Below are positions 5,533 to 13,276 of a stretch of DNA of 30,060 bases, in pieces. Source of the stretch: an uncultured Oscillospiraceae bacterium (GTDB lineage: Bacteria > Bacillota > Clostridia > Oscillospirales > Oscillospiraceae); the NCBI GenBank assembly GCA_934646175.1, contig CAKUEI010000009.1, positions 1 through 30,060 on the forward strand, read 5' to 3'. The position numbers were made by a program, and so were the translations under genes. Every line of letters starts with the position of its first letter. Within the stretch, counting starts at the first letter, position 1. The notes under the pieces are model-generated. The model worked only from the letters and a program-made list of their open reading frames with translations. It was not told where the DNA came from and ran no database searches.

Positions 5533-8205
5533 ATGAAGCTGATGGTGATCGACGGAAACAGCATCATCAACCGGGCCTTTTACGGGGTCCGGCCTCTGTC
5601 CACCCGGGATGGGCAGCCCACCAACGCGATTTACGGGTTTCTCAACATTCTTTTGAAGCTGCTCGCGGAGGAAGAGCCGGACGGACTGTGCGTGACCTTC
5701 GACCGGAAGGCCCCCACCTTCCGCCATCTGGCCTACGCCGGCTACAAAGCCACCCGGAAGGGGATGCCTGACGAGCTGGCCGCCCAGATGGAGCCGCTGA
5801 AGGACATTCTGGATGCCATGAATATCCCGCGCTATGAAATGGACGGTTGGGAGGCGGATGACCTGATCGGCACCATCGCCCGGCGCTGCGAAGAGGCGGG
5901 GTGGGACTGCCGCGCCGTGACGGGGGATAAGGATTCCCTCCAGCTCATTACGGAGCGGACCCACGTTCTGCTGGTATCCACCCGCATGGGGCAGACCACC
6001 ACCAAGAACATGGGGCCGGAGGAGTTCCGCGCGCAATACGGCTTTGACCCCGTCCACATGGTGGACCTGAAGGCTCTTATGGGGGACAGCAGCGACAACA
6101 TCCCCGGCGTCAAGGGGATCGGCGAAAAAAGCGCCATGGGACTGGTGCAGGCGTACGGCTCCATTCGTGCGCTGTATGATGCCATGCCGGATATTTTGGC
6201 CTCTCCCGGGGTACCGGCCAAACCGGGCCTTATTAAAAAATTGCAGGAGGGGGAAGAGCAGGCGAACATGTCCTTCGACCTTGCGGAGATCCACCGGGAT
6301 GCGCCCATCGACTTCTCCCCGGAGGAGAACCGCCGCCGGGAGCCCAACGGACCGGCGCTTTATGACCTGCTTCTCCGGCTGGAATTCTCCAAGCTCATCG
6401 ACCGGCTGGGCCTTTCCGGCCACGGCGGCGTGGAGCAGAAAGAAGAACAGTTTACCGGCGTCTGCAAAAGCGAGGTCGTGGAGACCCGGGTGCGGATGGA
6501 GGAGCTGCTGGATGATTTTCGCGGCCGGGAGCACGTCTCCTTTCTGGCCCTCTCTGACTTAAACGGCGTATGCGTGGAGTGCGGCGAGGGGGACAATGGC
6601 TATACCGCAGTCTTTCTGGCCAGCCGGCTGGGCTGCTACAATGAATTTCTCCGTGGCTTTTTCACCGCGGACATTAAAAAGATCACCCACGACTGCAAGC
6701 CCCTGATGAACCGCCTGCTGGCGGAGGGGCTGGGCACTGACGGCTTTGCGTTCGACACCGCCGTGGCGGCCTATCTCCTCTCGCCCACCGACGGGAGCTA
6801 TGAGCTGGAAAAGCTGGCCATGAGCTACTTTAATTTTGAAGCCCCGCGGGCTGCCCTGTATCGGGCTCCAGAGGCCTTTGACCCTCTGGCCGATCCAGCC
6901 GCACCCCTGGGGGCGTGGACGAGTCACACCGCTTTGGTGGAGGCCCTTTATAAAGAGCAGTCCCAAAAGCTCCGGGAGTTTAACATGGAAGCGCTTTTTT
7001 CAACTGTCGAGCTGCCCCTTTGCCCAGTACTGGCTCAGATGGAGCGGACGGGGGTGCTGGTGGATCGCAAGGCCTTGGGGGAATACGGCGAGATGCTGCA
7101 GCAGCGGATGGAAACGGCGCAGGCAACGGTGTTTGCCCTGGCTGGGGAGGAGTTTAACCTCAATTCTACCCAGCAGCTGGGCCGCATCCTGTTTGAAAAG
7201 CTGGAGCTTCCCGCAGTGAAAAAGACCAAAACCGGCTGGTCCACCAATGCGGAGGTGCTGGAAAAGCTGCGGGGGCAGCATCCGATCATCGAGGCCATTC
7301 TGGAATACCGCCAGATGGCCAAGCTCAACTCCACCTATGTGGAGGGGCTGACCAAGGTGATCGCGCCTGATGGAAGGATCCACACCTCTTTCCAGAACAC
7401 GGTCACCGCCACGGGCCGCCTTTCCTCCACGGAGCCGAATCTGCAGAACATTCCGGTGCGGACGGAGCTGGGCGCACAGCTGCGCAACATGTTCGTGGCC
7501 GGGAAGGGGCATATGCTGGTGGACGCGGACTATTCCCAGATCGAGCTGCGCCTTCTGGCTCACATCGCCGCGGACGAGAAGATGATCGAGGCATTCCGAA
7601 GCGGTGCGGACATTCATACTGCCACGGCAGCACAGGTGTTCGGCGTGCCGCCGGAGAAAGTGACCCATGAGATGCGCCGCCGGGCCAAGGCGGTGAACTT
7701 CGGCATCGTGTACGGCATTTCGGACTTCTCCCTTGCGCAGGATATCGGTGTCACCCGGCGGGAGGCCAAGGCCTATATGGATCGCTATTTTGCCACCTAT
7801 TCCGGCGTTCACGCCTATATGGAGAACATCGTGCATCAGGCGCGGGAGGACGGATATGTCTCCACCCTGATGGGCCGCCGCCGCTGGCTGCCGGAGCTGA
7901 AAAGCAGCAACTTCAATCTGCGTTCCTTCGGCGAGCGGGTGGCCCTCAATATGCCCATTCAAGGCACGGCGGCCGACCTCATGAAGCTTGCCATGATCCG
8001 GGTATCCGACCGGATGCGCCGGGAGGGGCTGGCGGCAAAGCTGATCTTGCAGGTGCACGACGAGCTGATCGTGGAGTGCCCGGAGGAAGAAACGGAACAG
8101 GTCAAACGCCTGCTGTCGGAAGAGATGGAAGGGGTGGCTGCTCTAGCGGTCCCCCTGAAAGCGGACGCGGCGGCGGGAAAAAGCTGGGCGGAGGCAAAAG
8201 AATGA
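5533..8205 (+). CDS. polA: DNA polymerase I
   Basis: An 890-residue Pol I of usual length, acting in Okazaki fragment processing and excision repair. Residues 1 to about 290 form the 5'-3' flap exonuclease (VIDGNSIINRAFYG, DGWEADDLIGT, LMGDSSDNIPGVKGIGEKSA). Residues of about 320-480 are the 3'-5' exonuclease-like region, and the polymerase domain follows to the end. Motif A is VDADYSQIELRLLAHI (D664, D666), motif B is RRRAKAVNFGIVYGIS, and motif C is QVHDELIVE (D843, E844). The proofreading motif I region reads FLALSDLNG, without the D-x-E metal-binding pair, so proofreading is probably lost as in Bacillus Pol I. AAAGGAGG lies 10 bases before the ATG. The stop overlaps the rimI start (ATGA). 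Confidence 0.97.
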   Translation: MKLMVIDGNSIINRAFYGVRPLSTRDGQPTNAIYGFLNILLKLLAEEEPDGLCVTFDRKAPTFRHLAYAGYKATRKGMPDELAAQMEPLKDILDAMNIPRYEMDGWEADDLIGTIARRCEEAGWDCRAVTGDKDSLQLITERTHVLLVSTRMGQTTTKNMGPEEFRAQYGFDPVHMVDLKALMGDSSDNIPGVKGIGEKSAMGLVQAYGSIRALYDAMPDILASPGVPAKPGLIKKLQEGEEQANMSFDLAEIHRDAPIDFSPEENRRREPNGPALYDLLLRLEFSKLIDRLGLSGHGGVEQKEEQFTGVCKSEVVETRVRMEELLDDFRGREHVSFLALSDLNGVCVECGEGDNGYTAVFLASRLGCYNEFLRGFFTADIKKITHDCKPLMNRLLAEGLGTDGFAFDTAVAAYLLSPTDGSYELEKLAMSYFNFEAPRAALYRAPEAFDPLADPAAPLGAWTSHTALVEALYKEQSQKLREFNMEALFSTVELPLCPVLAQMERTGVLVDRKALGEYGEMLQQRMETAQATVFALAGEEFNLNSTQQLGRILFEKLELPAVKKTKTGWSTNAEVLEKLRGQHPIIEAILEYRQMAKLNSTYVEGLTKVIAPDGRIHTSFQNTVTATGRLSSTEPNLQNIPVRTELGAQLRNMFVAGKGHMLVDADYSQIELRLLAHIAADEKMIEAFRSGADIHTATAAQVFGVPPEKVTHEMRRRAKAVNFGIVYGISDFSLAQDIGVTRREAKAYMDRYFATYSGVHAYMENIVHQAREDGYVSTLMGRRRWLPELKSSNFNLRSFGERVALNMPIQGTAADLMKLAMIRVSDRMRREGLAAKLILQVHDELIVECPEEETEQVKRLLSEEMEGVAALAVPLKADAAAGKSWAEAKE

Positions 8206-8699
8206 GTGAGACAAATTATCGGTTGGTGCCCATGGCGGCAGAGCATCTGGAGCAGATCGCGGCGCTGGAGGAGCAGTGCTTCTCCACGCCGTGGACCGTG
8301 GACATGCTGAGGGAAGAGCTTTTTAACCCGGCGGCCTCCTATATCGTGGCCGAAGGCGGCGAGGGGAAGGTGCTGGGCTATGCCGGGGTGCAGGTGGTGC
8401 TGGACGAGGGGTACATCACCAACATTGCTGTGGACCCGGACTACCGGCAGCAGGGCGTGGCCAGCGCACTGCTGGACGTGTTCTGTCGGTTCGGCGAAAG
8501 CCATCTGGCCTTCCTGACGCTGGAGGTGCGCGCCTCCAATCAGGCGGCCATCAGCCTTTACATGAAGCATGACTTTGCTCAGGTGGGCCGCAGAAAGGAC
8601 TATTACGAGCGCCCGAAAGAGGACGCGATCTTGATGACAAGGGAGTTTTATCATGACGGCCAGACTGCTGACGAAGCAGGAACTGAAGAAACTGTATGA
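8202..8699 (+). CDS. rimI: Ribosomal protein bS18-alanine N-acetyltransferase RimI
   Basis: A 165-residue GNAT enzyme; the family acetylates the N-terminal alanine of ribosomal protein bS18 in the cytoplasm. Family features are ALEEQCFSTPWTVDMLREEL near the N-terminus, ITNIAVDPDYRQQGVASALL (beta-4 and the acetyl-CoA loop), and LEVRASNQAAISLYMKHDFAQVGRRKDYY near the end. The start ATG overlaps the polA stop. Position one gene before tsaD is the common Firmicutes context and supports the name. The last 15 residues, past LMTREFY, are unusual because they overlap the next gene by 47 bases, which suggests tight translational coupling. Confidence 0.92.
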   Translation: MSETNYRLVPMAAEHLEQIAALEEQCFSTPWTVDMLREELFNPAASYIVAEGGEGKVLGYAGVQVVLDEGYITNIAVDPDYRQQGVASALLDVFCRFGESHLAFLTLEVRASNQAAISLYMKHDFAQVGRRKDYYERPKEDAILMTREFYHDGQTADEAGTEETV

Positions 8700-9258
8700 A
8701 GAGGAATTAAAAAGCACCTTTCCGCCGGAGGAGCTGAAGCCCTTCCGGGATATGGAGGAGCTGCTGGACCGGGGCCTATACGAGCCGCTGGGCTTTTTTG
8801 AAGGGGATCGCATTGCGGCCTACGCCCTTTTGTGGGCCGCGCCGGGGGTGCGGTATGTGCTGCTGGACTATCTGGGGGTCACCTCCGCCCGCCGGGGCGG
8901 CGGTGTGGGAAGCGCCGTGCTGAGTACCCTGAAGGAGTATACGGCCGGCCGGTGGGACGGCATCCTTGCAGAGGTGGAGGCACCGGACCCTGCGTCCTCA
9001 GAGCTTGAGCAGCAGCGCCGACGCCTCCGGTTTTACGAGCGCGGCGGCTTTTCCTATGCCGGGTACGATACCGGTCTGTTCGGCGTGCATTACTGCATGT
9101 ACATCTGCGGAAAGCAGGAAGAGACGCGCCAGCGGGAAGCACAGGAGCGCATCTACCGTACCAAATTCACCCCGGAGCTTTACCGGCGTGTTGTGCAGCT
9201 GCCCCTTCTGCCGGGCGAGGCGCTCTATCTGGCGGAAAACTGGAGCGAAATGCGGTAA
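8653..9258 (+). CDS. GNAT family N-acetyltransferase of unknown substrate
   Basis: A 201-residue cytoplasmic protein with a GNAT fold. The acetyl-CoA loop is ARRGGGVGSAVLSTLKEY, preceded by a VLLDYLGV strand, and a later LRFYERGGFSYAGYDTGLFG block corresponds to the final GNAT strands. The starting region, LTKQELKKLYEEELKSTFPPEELKPF, is shared by a group of clostridial GNAT proteins encoded between rimI and tsaD. The start ATG lies inside rimI with GGGAG upstream; the next in-frame Met would remove the first strands. The substrate is not known. It ends 24 bases before tsaD. Confidence 0.82.
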   Translation: MTARLLTKQELKKLYEEELKSTFPPEELKPFRDMEELLDRGLYEPLGFFEGDRIAAYALLWAAPGVRYVLLDYLGVTSARRGGGVGSAVLSTLKEYTAGRWDGILAEVEAPDPASSELEQQRRRLRFYERGGFSYAGYDTGLFGVHYCMYICGKQEETRQREAQERIYRTKFTPELYRRVVQLPLLPGEALYLAENWSEMR

Positions 9259-9282
9259 GTGAGAGAAACGAGGGGAAAGAAC

Positions 9283-10293
9283 ATGTACTTATTGGCAGTA
9301 GAATCCTCCTGCGATGAAACTGCGGTGGCCGTGGTGGAGGACGGGCGGCATGTGCTGTGCGACTGCATCGCGTCCCAGGTGGCGACCCATGCGATCTACG
9401 GCGGCGTGGTGCCGGAGATCGCCTCCCGCAAGCATGTGGAGGCGATCACCGGCCTTGCGGACGAAGCGCTCCGCCGGGCAGGCATCAACAAAGAGCAGCT
9501 ATCTGGCGTTGCGGTGACCTATGCTCCCGGCCTGATCGGGGCCGTGCTGGTGGGGCTGAATTTTGCCAAGTCCGTGGCTTATGGACTGAATATTCCGCTG
9601 ATCCCTGTCCACCATGTGCGGGGGCATATCGCCGCGAATTATATCACCCATCCGGAGCTGGAGCCGCCCTTTCTGTGCCTGTGCGTGTCCGGCGGCAATA
9701 CCCTGATCGTGGATGTGCAGGACTACACGAAGATGACCGTCATGGGCGGCAGCCGGGACGACGCCGTGGGCGAGTGCTTTGACAAGGTGGCCCGGGTTTT
9801 GGGGATCGGCTATCCCGGCGGCGCGCCGCTGGATAAACTGGCCCAAAGCGGAAATGATAAGCGCTATCCCCTGCCCCGCGCCCATGTGGACGGCGCGGAG
9901 CTTGACATGTCCTTCTCCGGGCTGAAGACCGCGGTGCTGAATCTGGCCCACAACGCCCAGCAGAAGGGGGAGACGCTGGATCTTCCCGACTTGGCGGCGT
10001 CCTTCTCCGCTGCGGTCAGCGACAGTCTGGTGCCCCGCACCGTACTGGCTGCTCAAAAAGCGGGGCGCACCAAGGTGGCGGTGGCGGGCGGCGTGGCGGC
10101 CAACAGCCGTTTGCGTGCCGACCTGACCGAAGCCTGCCGGAAGGCGGGACTGCAGCTTTTCCTGCCGGAGTTGAAGCTCTGCGGGGATAACGCCGCCATG
10201 ATCGGCTGTCAGGGCTATTACGAATTCCTGGCAGGCAAGCGGGCGGGGATGGAGTTAAACGCCTACGCCACGCGGAACATTGAGGAAGGCTGA
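9283..10293 (+). CDS. tsaD: tRNA N6-adenosine threonylcarbamoyltransferase TsaD
   Basis: A 336-residue protein of usual length. It transfers the threonylcarbamoyl group from TC-AMP to A37 of ANN-decoding tRNAs, working with TsaB and TsaE. It starts MYLLAVESSCDETAVAVVED. The iron-binding HVRGH (H111, H115) is intact, followed by CVSGGNT, a GECFDKVARVLG block, the FSGLKTA block, VAVAGGVAANSRLR and GDNAAMI near the end. The ATG at 9283 has GAGGGGAA upstream at a good distance. It closes the polA operon and is followed by an intrinsic terminator. tsaB and tsaE are not in this window, although they often adjoin rimI-tsaD in Firmicutes. Confidence 0.97.
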   Translation: MYLLAVESSCDETAVAVVEDGRHVLCDCIASQVATHAIYGGVVPEIASRKHVEAITGLADEALRRAGINKEQLSGVAVTYAPGLIGAVLVGLNFAKSVAYGLNIPLIPVHHVRGHIAANYITHPELEPPFLCLCVSGGNTLIVDVQDYTKMTVMGGSRDDAVGECFDKVARVLGIGYPGGAPLDKLAQSGNDKRYPLPRAHVDGAELDMSFSGLKTAVLNLAHNAQQKGETLDLPDLAASFSAAVSDSLVPRTVLAAQKAGRTKVAVAGGVAANSRLRADLTEACRKAGLQLFLPELKLCGDNAAMIGCQGYYEFLAGKRAGMELNAYATRNIEEG

Positions 10294-10308
10294 ACGGAAG
10301 AACAAAAG

Positions 10309-10341
10309 CAGGCGCCCCGATCATCGGGACGCCTGTTTTTT
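10309..10341 (+). terminator. Intrinsic terminator after tsaD
   Basis: CAGGCGCCCCG (10309-10319) pairs with CGGGACGCCTG (10325-10335), with one C-A mismatch, around a five-base loop, followed by six T. It lies 15 bases after the tsaD stop. Confidence 0.88.
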
Positions 10342-10356
10342 GTAAGGGGCGGAGGG

Positions 10357-10385
10357 TTGACTTCCGTATCCCGGTTTGTTATGGT
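10357..10385 (+). promoter_or_regulatory. Promoter of the small membrane protein gene
   Basis: TTGACT and TATGGT are separated by 17 bases, directly after the tsaD terminator and 51 bases before the ATG at 10437. The -10 box is imperfect but the spacing and position are good. Confidence 0.65.
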
Positions 10386-10436
10386 GGAAAGAGAAGAGAA
10401 AAACAGATCCTGCGTTGGAGAAAGGAGTCATGCGCG

Positions 10437-10808
10437 ATGAAAAAAGCAAGCGTCTTGCTGGCCGTTTCCACTGCCTGCGGCGTTCTGATGCTGCTGCCCT
10501 TTTACCGGCTGCCGGCGACCTGTTTTCCGGCAAGGCAGATCGCCTGGTTTTGGATATCGCTGTACCTTCTTCCGTTCCTGACGCTGTTCTGCAACTGGGC
10601 GATTTGGAAAAAACGCCCGAAGTGGAAGCCCCTTCGCAAGTTCCTGTGGGTCGTATGCTGGTTTGTGCTGTTTGCCGTGTTTGAATGGTTTATCGATCTG
10701 CCGGTGCCCCGGGCGGTATGGGAAGCAGTGGGGGATGCCCGCATCCCGGCGGTCTTCCCCACGCTGGGGATAGGCTGCAGCTTTTGCCCCTGGCTGGAAG
10801 AGTGGTAA
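10437..10808 (+). CDS. Small hypothetical membrane protein
   Basis: A 123-residue protein I do not recognise. It appears to have three hydrophobic segments: ASVLLAVSTACGVLMLLPF (residues 4-22), FWISLYLLPFLTLFCNWAIW (about 38-57) and FLWVVCWFVLFAVFEWFIDL (about 69-88). Between the second and third lies a strongly basic loop (KKRPKWKPLRK). The C-terminal 30 residues are soluble and contain GIGCSFCPW, a CxxC pair. The ATG at 10437 has AAAGGAG nine bases upstream; an ATG seven bases earlier is in another frame. It is a monocistronic unit between its own promoter and a terminator. The basic loop suggests that loop faces the cytoplasm (positive-inside rule). Confidence 0.7.
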   Translation: MKKASVLLAVSTACGVLMLLPFYRLPATCFPARQIAWFWISLYLLPFLTLFCNWAIWKKRPKWKPLRKFLWVVCWFVLFAVFEWFIDLPVPRAVWEAVGDARIPAVFPTLGIGCSFCPWLEEW

Positions 10809-10823
10809 GAGAGCAAAAAAGAA

Positions 10824-10855
10824 GCGGCGCGCCGAAACTTCGGCGCGCCGCCTTT
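10824..10855. terminator. Bidirectional terminator between convergent genes
   Basis: GCGGCGCGCCGAA (10824-10836) and TTCGGCGCGCCGC (10839-10851) form a perfect 13-bp stem. It is flanked by an A-rich run on the left and CTTTCTT on the right. It serves the small membrane protein gene (plus) and the MOSC-MogA gene (minus). Confidence 0.85.
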
Positions 10856-10856
10856 C

Positions 10857-11780
10857 TTATTTTCTTGCGCAGTTTGCCGTGCGGCCCAGCAGGATCTCCA
10901 GCCCGTGCTGCAGGGCGGGCAGGGCGTAATCGAGGCACTCCTTCACGGCCTTGGGGCTGCCGGGAAGGTTGACGATCAGGGTATTCTTGCGAATACCCGC
11001 CTGCGCCCGGGACAGCATGGCCCGGGGAGTGATGGCAAGGGAGAAGGCTCGCATGGCCTCCGGAATGCCGGGGCACAGCCGCTCCGCCACGTCCAGCGTG
11101 GCCTCCGGTGTGCAGTCCCGGGTGGAAAAGCCCGTGCCGCCGGTGGTGATCAGAAGATCGCAGACGCCGTCGTCGCACCACCGGCGCATGGTGTCCGCCA
11201 GCTGCTGCCGTTCATCGGGGAGCATCAACTCCTGCACCACCGTGAACCCGGCGGCCTGAAGACACTCTCTGGCCATGGGGGTGGATTTGTCCTCCCGCTC
11301 GCCCCGGGAGCCGGAGTCGCTGGCGGTGAGAATGGCCGCCCGCAGGGGGAGATAGGAGACCGTCAGGGTGTCCCCCACAGAAATGGTGCCGCCGTGCAGA
11401 ACCCGGGTGAAAACTCCTTCCCGCGGCATGATGCAGTCGCCCATGACTTTATAAATTTCGCAGTGGCTGTGGCACTCCTTGCCGATCTGGGTCAGCTCCA
11501 GCTCTACCTCGTTGCAGCGGAAACGGGTGCCCAGAGACAGGGTGCGGAAGTCGATGCCGGACACCACTAAATTTTCGCCGAAGGCACCGTCATCCACCTG
11601 AGCCCCGCGAGCGCGGAATGCCTCGATCTTATCATGGGAGAGCAGGGAGACCTGGCGGTGCCATTTTCCGGCGTGAGCGTCCCCCTCGATGCCCCAATCC
11701 TCCACAAAGCGGGCGGAGCCCACATTTTTTTTCTGGGTGCCTTTTTTCTCGCTGATGCATACTGCAATCACATTTCCCAT
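10857..11780 (-). CDS. MOSC domain - MogA/MoaB fusion protein (molybdenum cofactor)
   Basis: A 307-residue two-domain protein. Residues 1 to about 143 are a MOSC domain (GIEGDAHAGKWHRQVSLLSH, DGAFGENLVVSGIDF, and a conserved Cys region GKECHSHCEIYK). MOSC domains bind or carry sulfurated molybdenum cofactor. Residues of about 147-300 are a MogA/MoaB-type domain (AAILTASDSGSRGEREDKS, LLITTGGTGFSTRDCTPEAT, LIVNLPGSPKAVKE) that adenylylates molybdopterin before molybdenum insertion. The fusion itself is known in anaerobes. The ATG lies six bases downstream of the moaA stop, making it the last gene of the minus-strand cofactor operon. Confidence 0.92.
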   Translation of the reverse strand: MGNVIAVCISEKKGTQKKNVGSARFVEDWGIEGDAHAGKWHRQVSLLSHDKIEAFRARGAQVDDGAFGENLVVSGIDFRTLSLGTRFRCNEVELELTQIGKECHSHCEIYKVMGDCIMPREGVFTRVLHGGTISVGDTLTVSYLPLRAAILTASDSGSRGEREDKSTPMARECLQAAGFTVVQELMLPDERQQLADTMRRWCDDGVCDLLITTGGTGFSTRDCTPEATLDVAERLCPGIPEAMRAFSLAITPRAMLSRAQAGIRKNTLIVNLPGSPKAVKECLDYALPALQHGLEILLGRTANCARK

Positions 11781-11786
11781 GGCGGT

Positions 11787-12752
11787 TCAACCTCCAATTT
11801 CATTCATGTGGGAGAGCTGCCGTCCACCCTCGGCAAAATGGTGGTGGGCGGGTTTGTCCCGAACGGCATCTAAAATAGCCCGGCGGAGGGCGTCATCTTC
11901 TGCGCCTTGTTCCAACAGGGGACGAAGGGCAACGCCGGTTTCATACTGCAGGCAGGTTTTTAAGAATCCGTTGGCTGTCAGCCGTATCCGGTTGCAGCGA
12001 CGGCAGAAGGTGTGGGTCAGCGCACTGATAAAGCCGATGGAGCCGGTAAACCCTTCCGGGCGGAAGTAACGACAGGGACCGTTGCCCGATGGACCGGCAG
12101 TGGGCTGCATGGGACCAAAGGCTTCTTCCAGCGCCGCGCGCACCTGCGATTCCTCTTGCCGCTGAAGGGATGCTCCCAAACCCACCGGCATGAGTTCAAT
12201 AAAACGCACAGCCAACCGGGAGTTTTGAGACAGAGCGGCCAAAGGAATCCAGTCTGATCGATTTTCCAGCGTGGGGACGCAGTTGAGCTTGACATTCAGA
12301 CCATCTGCCGATAGGGCAGCGTTCAGTCCGATGAGAACCTCCTCCAGCCCATCCCGCCTGGTGATGGCGCGAAACCGCTCCCGGTTCAGCGTGTCCAGAC
12401 TGATGTTTACACCATTCAGCCCGGCGTCCAGCAGGCGGGGAAGCTGCTCTTTGAGCAGAAAGCCGTTGGTAGTCAGGGTGACGGAACGGATGCCGTCGAT
12501 GGCCTTGAGCTGCTCTACCAGTTGGGGCAGTCCACGCCGCACCAGGGGTTCTCCACCGGTGAGCTTGATTTTACTGACTCCCAAAGAGGCAAAGACCTGA
12601 CAGAGTCGGACGATGGACTCATAGCTTAAAATGTCACTGTGAGACAGACAGGGAACTCCGTCCTCTGGCATACAGTAGACGCAGCGGAAGTTACAGCGGT
12701 CGGTGACCGAGATGCGCAGGTAGTCGATTTCCCGCTGGGTGCTGTCTCGCAT
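11787..12752 (-). CDS. moaA: GTP 3',8-cyclase MoaA
   Basis: A 321-residue radical SAM enzyme that converts GTP to 3',8-cyclo-7,8-dihydro-GTP, the first step of molybdopterin synthesis. The N-terminal radical SAM cluster motif is CNFRCVYC (C20, C24, C27), followed by LTGGEPLVRRGL. A C-terminal [4Fe-4S] site is seen in FCRRCNRIRLTANGFLKTCL. The protein ends ...MNEIGG, preserving the terminal GG needed for activity in the family. The ATG at 12752 is chosen because AAAGGAGG lies just upstream; the in-frame GTG at 12761 falls inside that ribosome binding site. It sits between moaC and the MOSC-MogA gene. Confidence 0.96.
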   Translation of the reverse strand: MRDSTQREIDYLRISVTDRCNFRCVYCMPEDGVPCLSHSDILSYESIVRLCQVFASLGVSKIKLTGGEPLVRRGLPQLVEQLKAIDGIRSVTLTTNGFLLKEQLPRLLDAGLNGVNISLDTLNRERFRAITRRDGLEEVLIGLNAALSADGLNVKLNCVPTLENRSDWIPLAALSQNSRLAVRFIELMPVGLGASLQRQEESQVRAALEEAFGPMQPTAGPSGNGPCRYFRPEGFTGSIGFISALTHTFCRRCNRIRLTANGFLKTCLQYETGVALRPLLEQGAEDDALRRAILDAVRDKPAHHHFAEGGRQLSHMNEIGG

Positions 12753-12780
12753 GGCGGCCACCTCCTTTCTGCAAAAAAAT

Positions 12781-13275
12781 TCAGGCGCGGGGATTGTCGT
12801 TGATGAAGAGGCCGGACTTGCCGCCTTCTTTCCGCATCAGATGGATACCCGTGATGGTCATACGTTTGTCAATTGCCTTGCACATATCATAAATGGTGCA
12901 CAGAGCCATAGAGACACCTGTGATGGCCTCCATCTCCACTCCGGTGACGCCGGTAGTGGAGGCTACACAGGTAACCTTCACCGCATTTTTTTCCGGAAGG
13001 AGGTCAAAGTCCACGGTGCAAGAGGTCATGGAGAGACTGTGGCAGAGGGGAATGAGGTCCGGCGTTTTCTTGGCGGCCATGATGCCGGCGACCCGAGCCA
13101 CCGCCAATACATCTCCCTTGGGCACACCGCCGGTTTGAATGGCAGTCATCACATCCGAAGAGACCAGAATCTTGCCGGTGGCCACAGCCACCCGGCGGGT
13201 AGGGGACTTGCCGCCCACATCCACCATGCGGGCATTGCCGTTTTCATCTAAATGGGTCAGATGTTCCTGGCTCAT
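12781..13275 (-). CDS. moaC: Cyclic pyranopterin monophosphate synthase MoaC
   Basis: A 164-residue protein of normal length, acting after MoaA to form cyclic pyranopterin monophosphate. Family blocks: LTHLDENGNARMVDVGGKSPTRR reads like the canonical start (first 20 residues LTHLDENGNARMVDVGGKSP), then IPLCHSLSMTSCTVDF, GVTGVEMEAITGVSMALCTI and YDMCKAIDKRMTI with the catalytic Lys/Asp region. The ATG at 13275 is chosen for its GGAAGGGG upstream and because the family begins there; the open frame continues upstream but overlaps the preceding gene. The preceding gene stops two bases upstream. Confidence 0.96.
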   Translation of the reverse strand: MSQEHLTHLDENGNARMVDVGGKSPTRRVAVATGKILVSSDVMTAIQTGGVPKGDVLAVARVAGIMAAKKTPDLIPLCHSLSMTSCTVDFDLLPEKNAVKVTCVASTTGVTGVEMEAITGVSMALCTIYDMCKAIDKRMTITGIHLMRKEGGKSGLFINDNPRA

Positions 13276-13276
13276 G

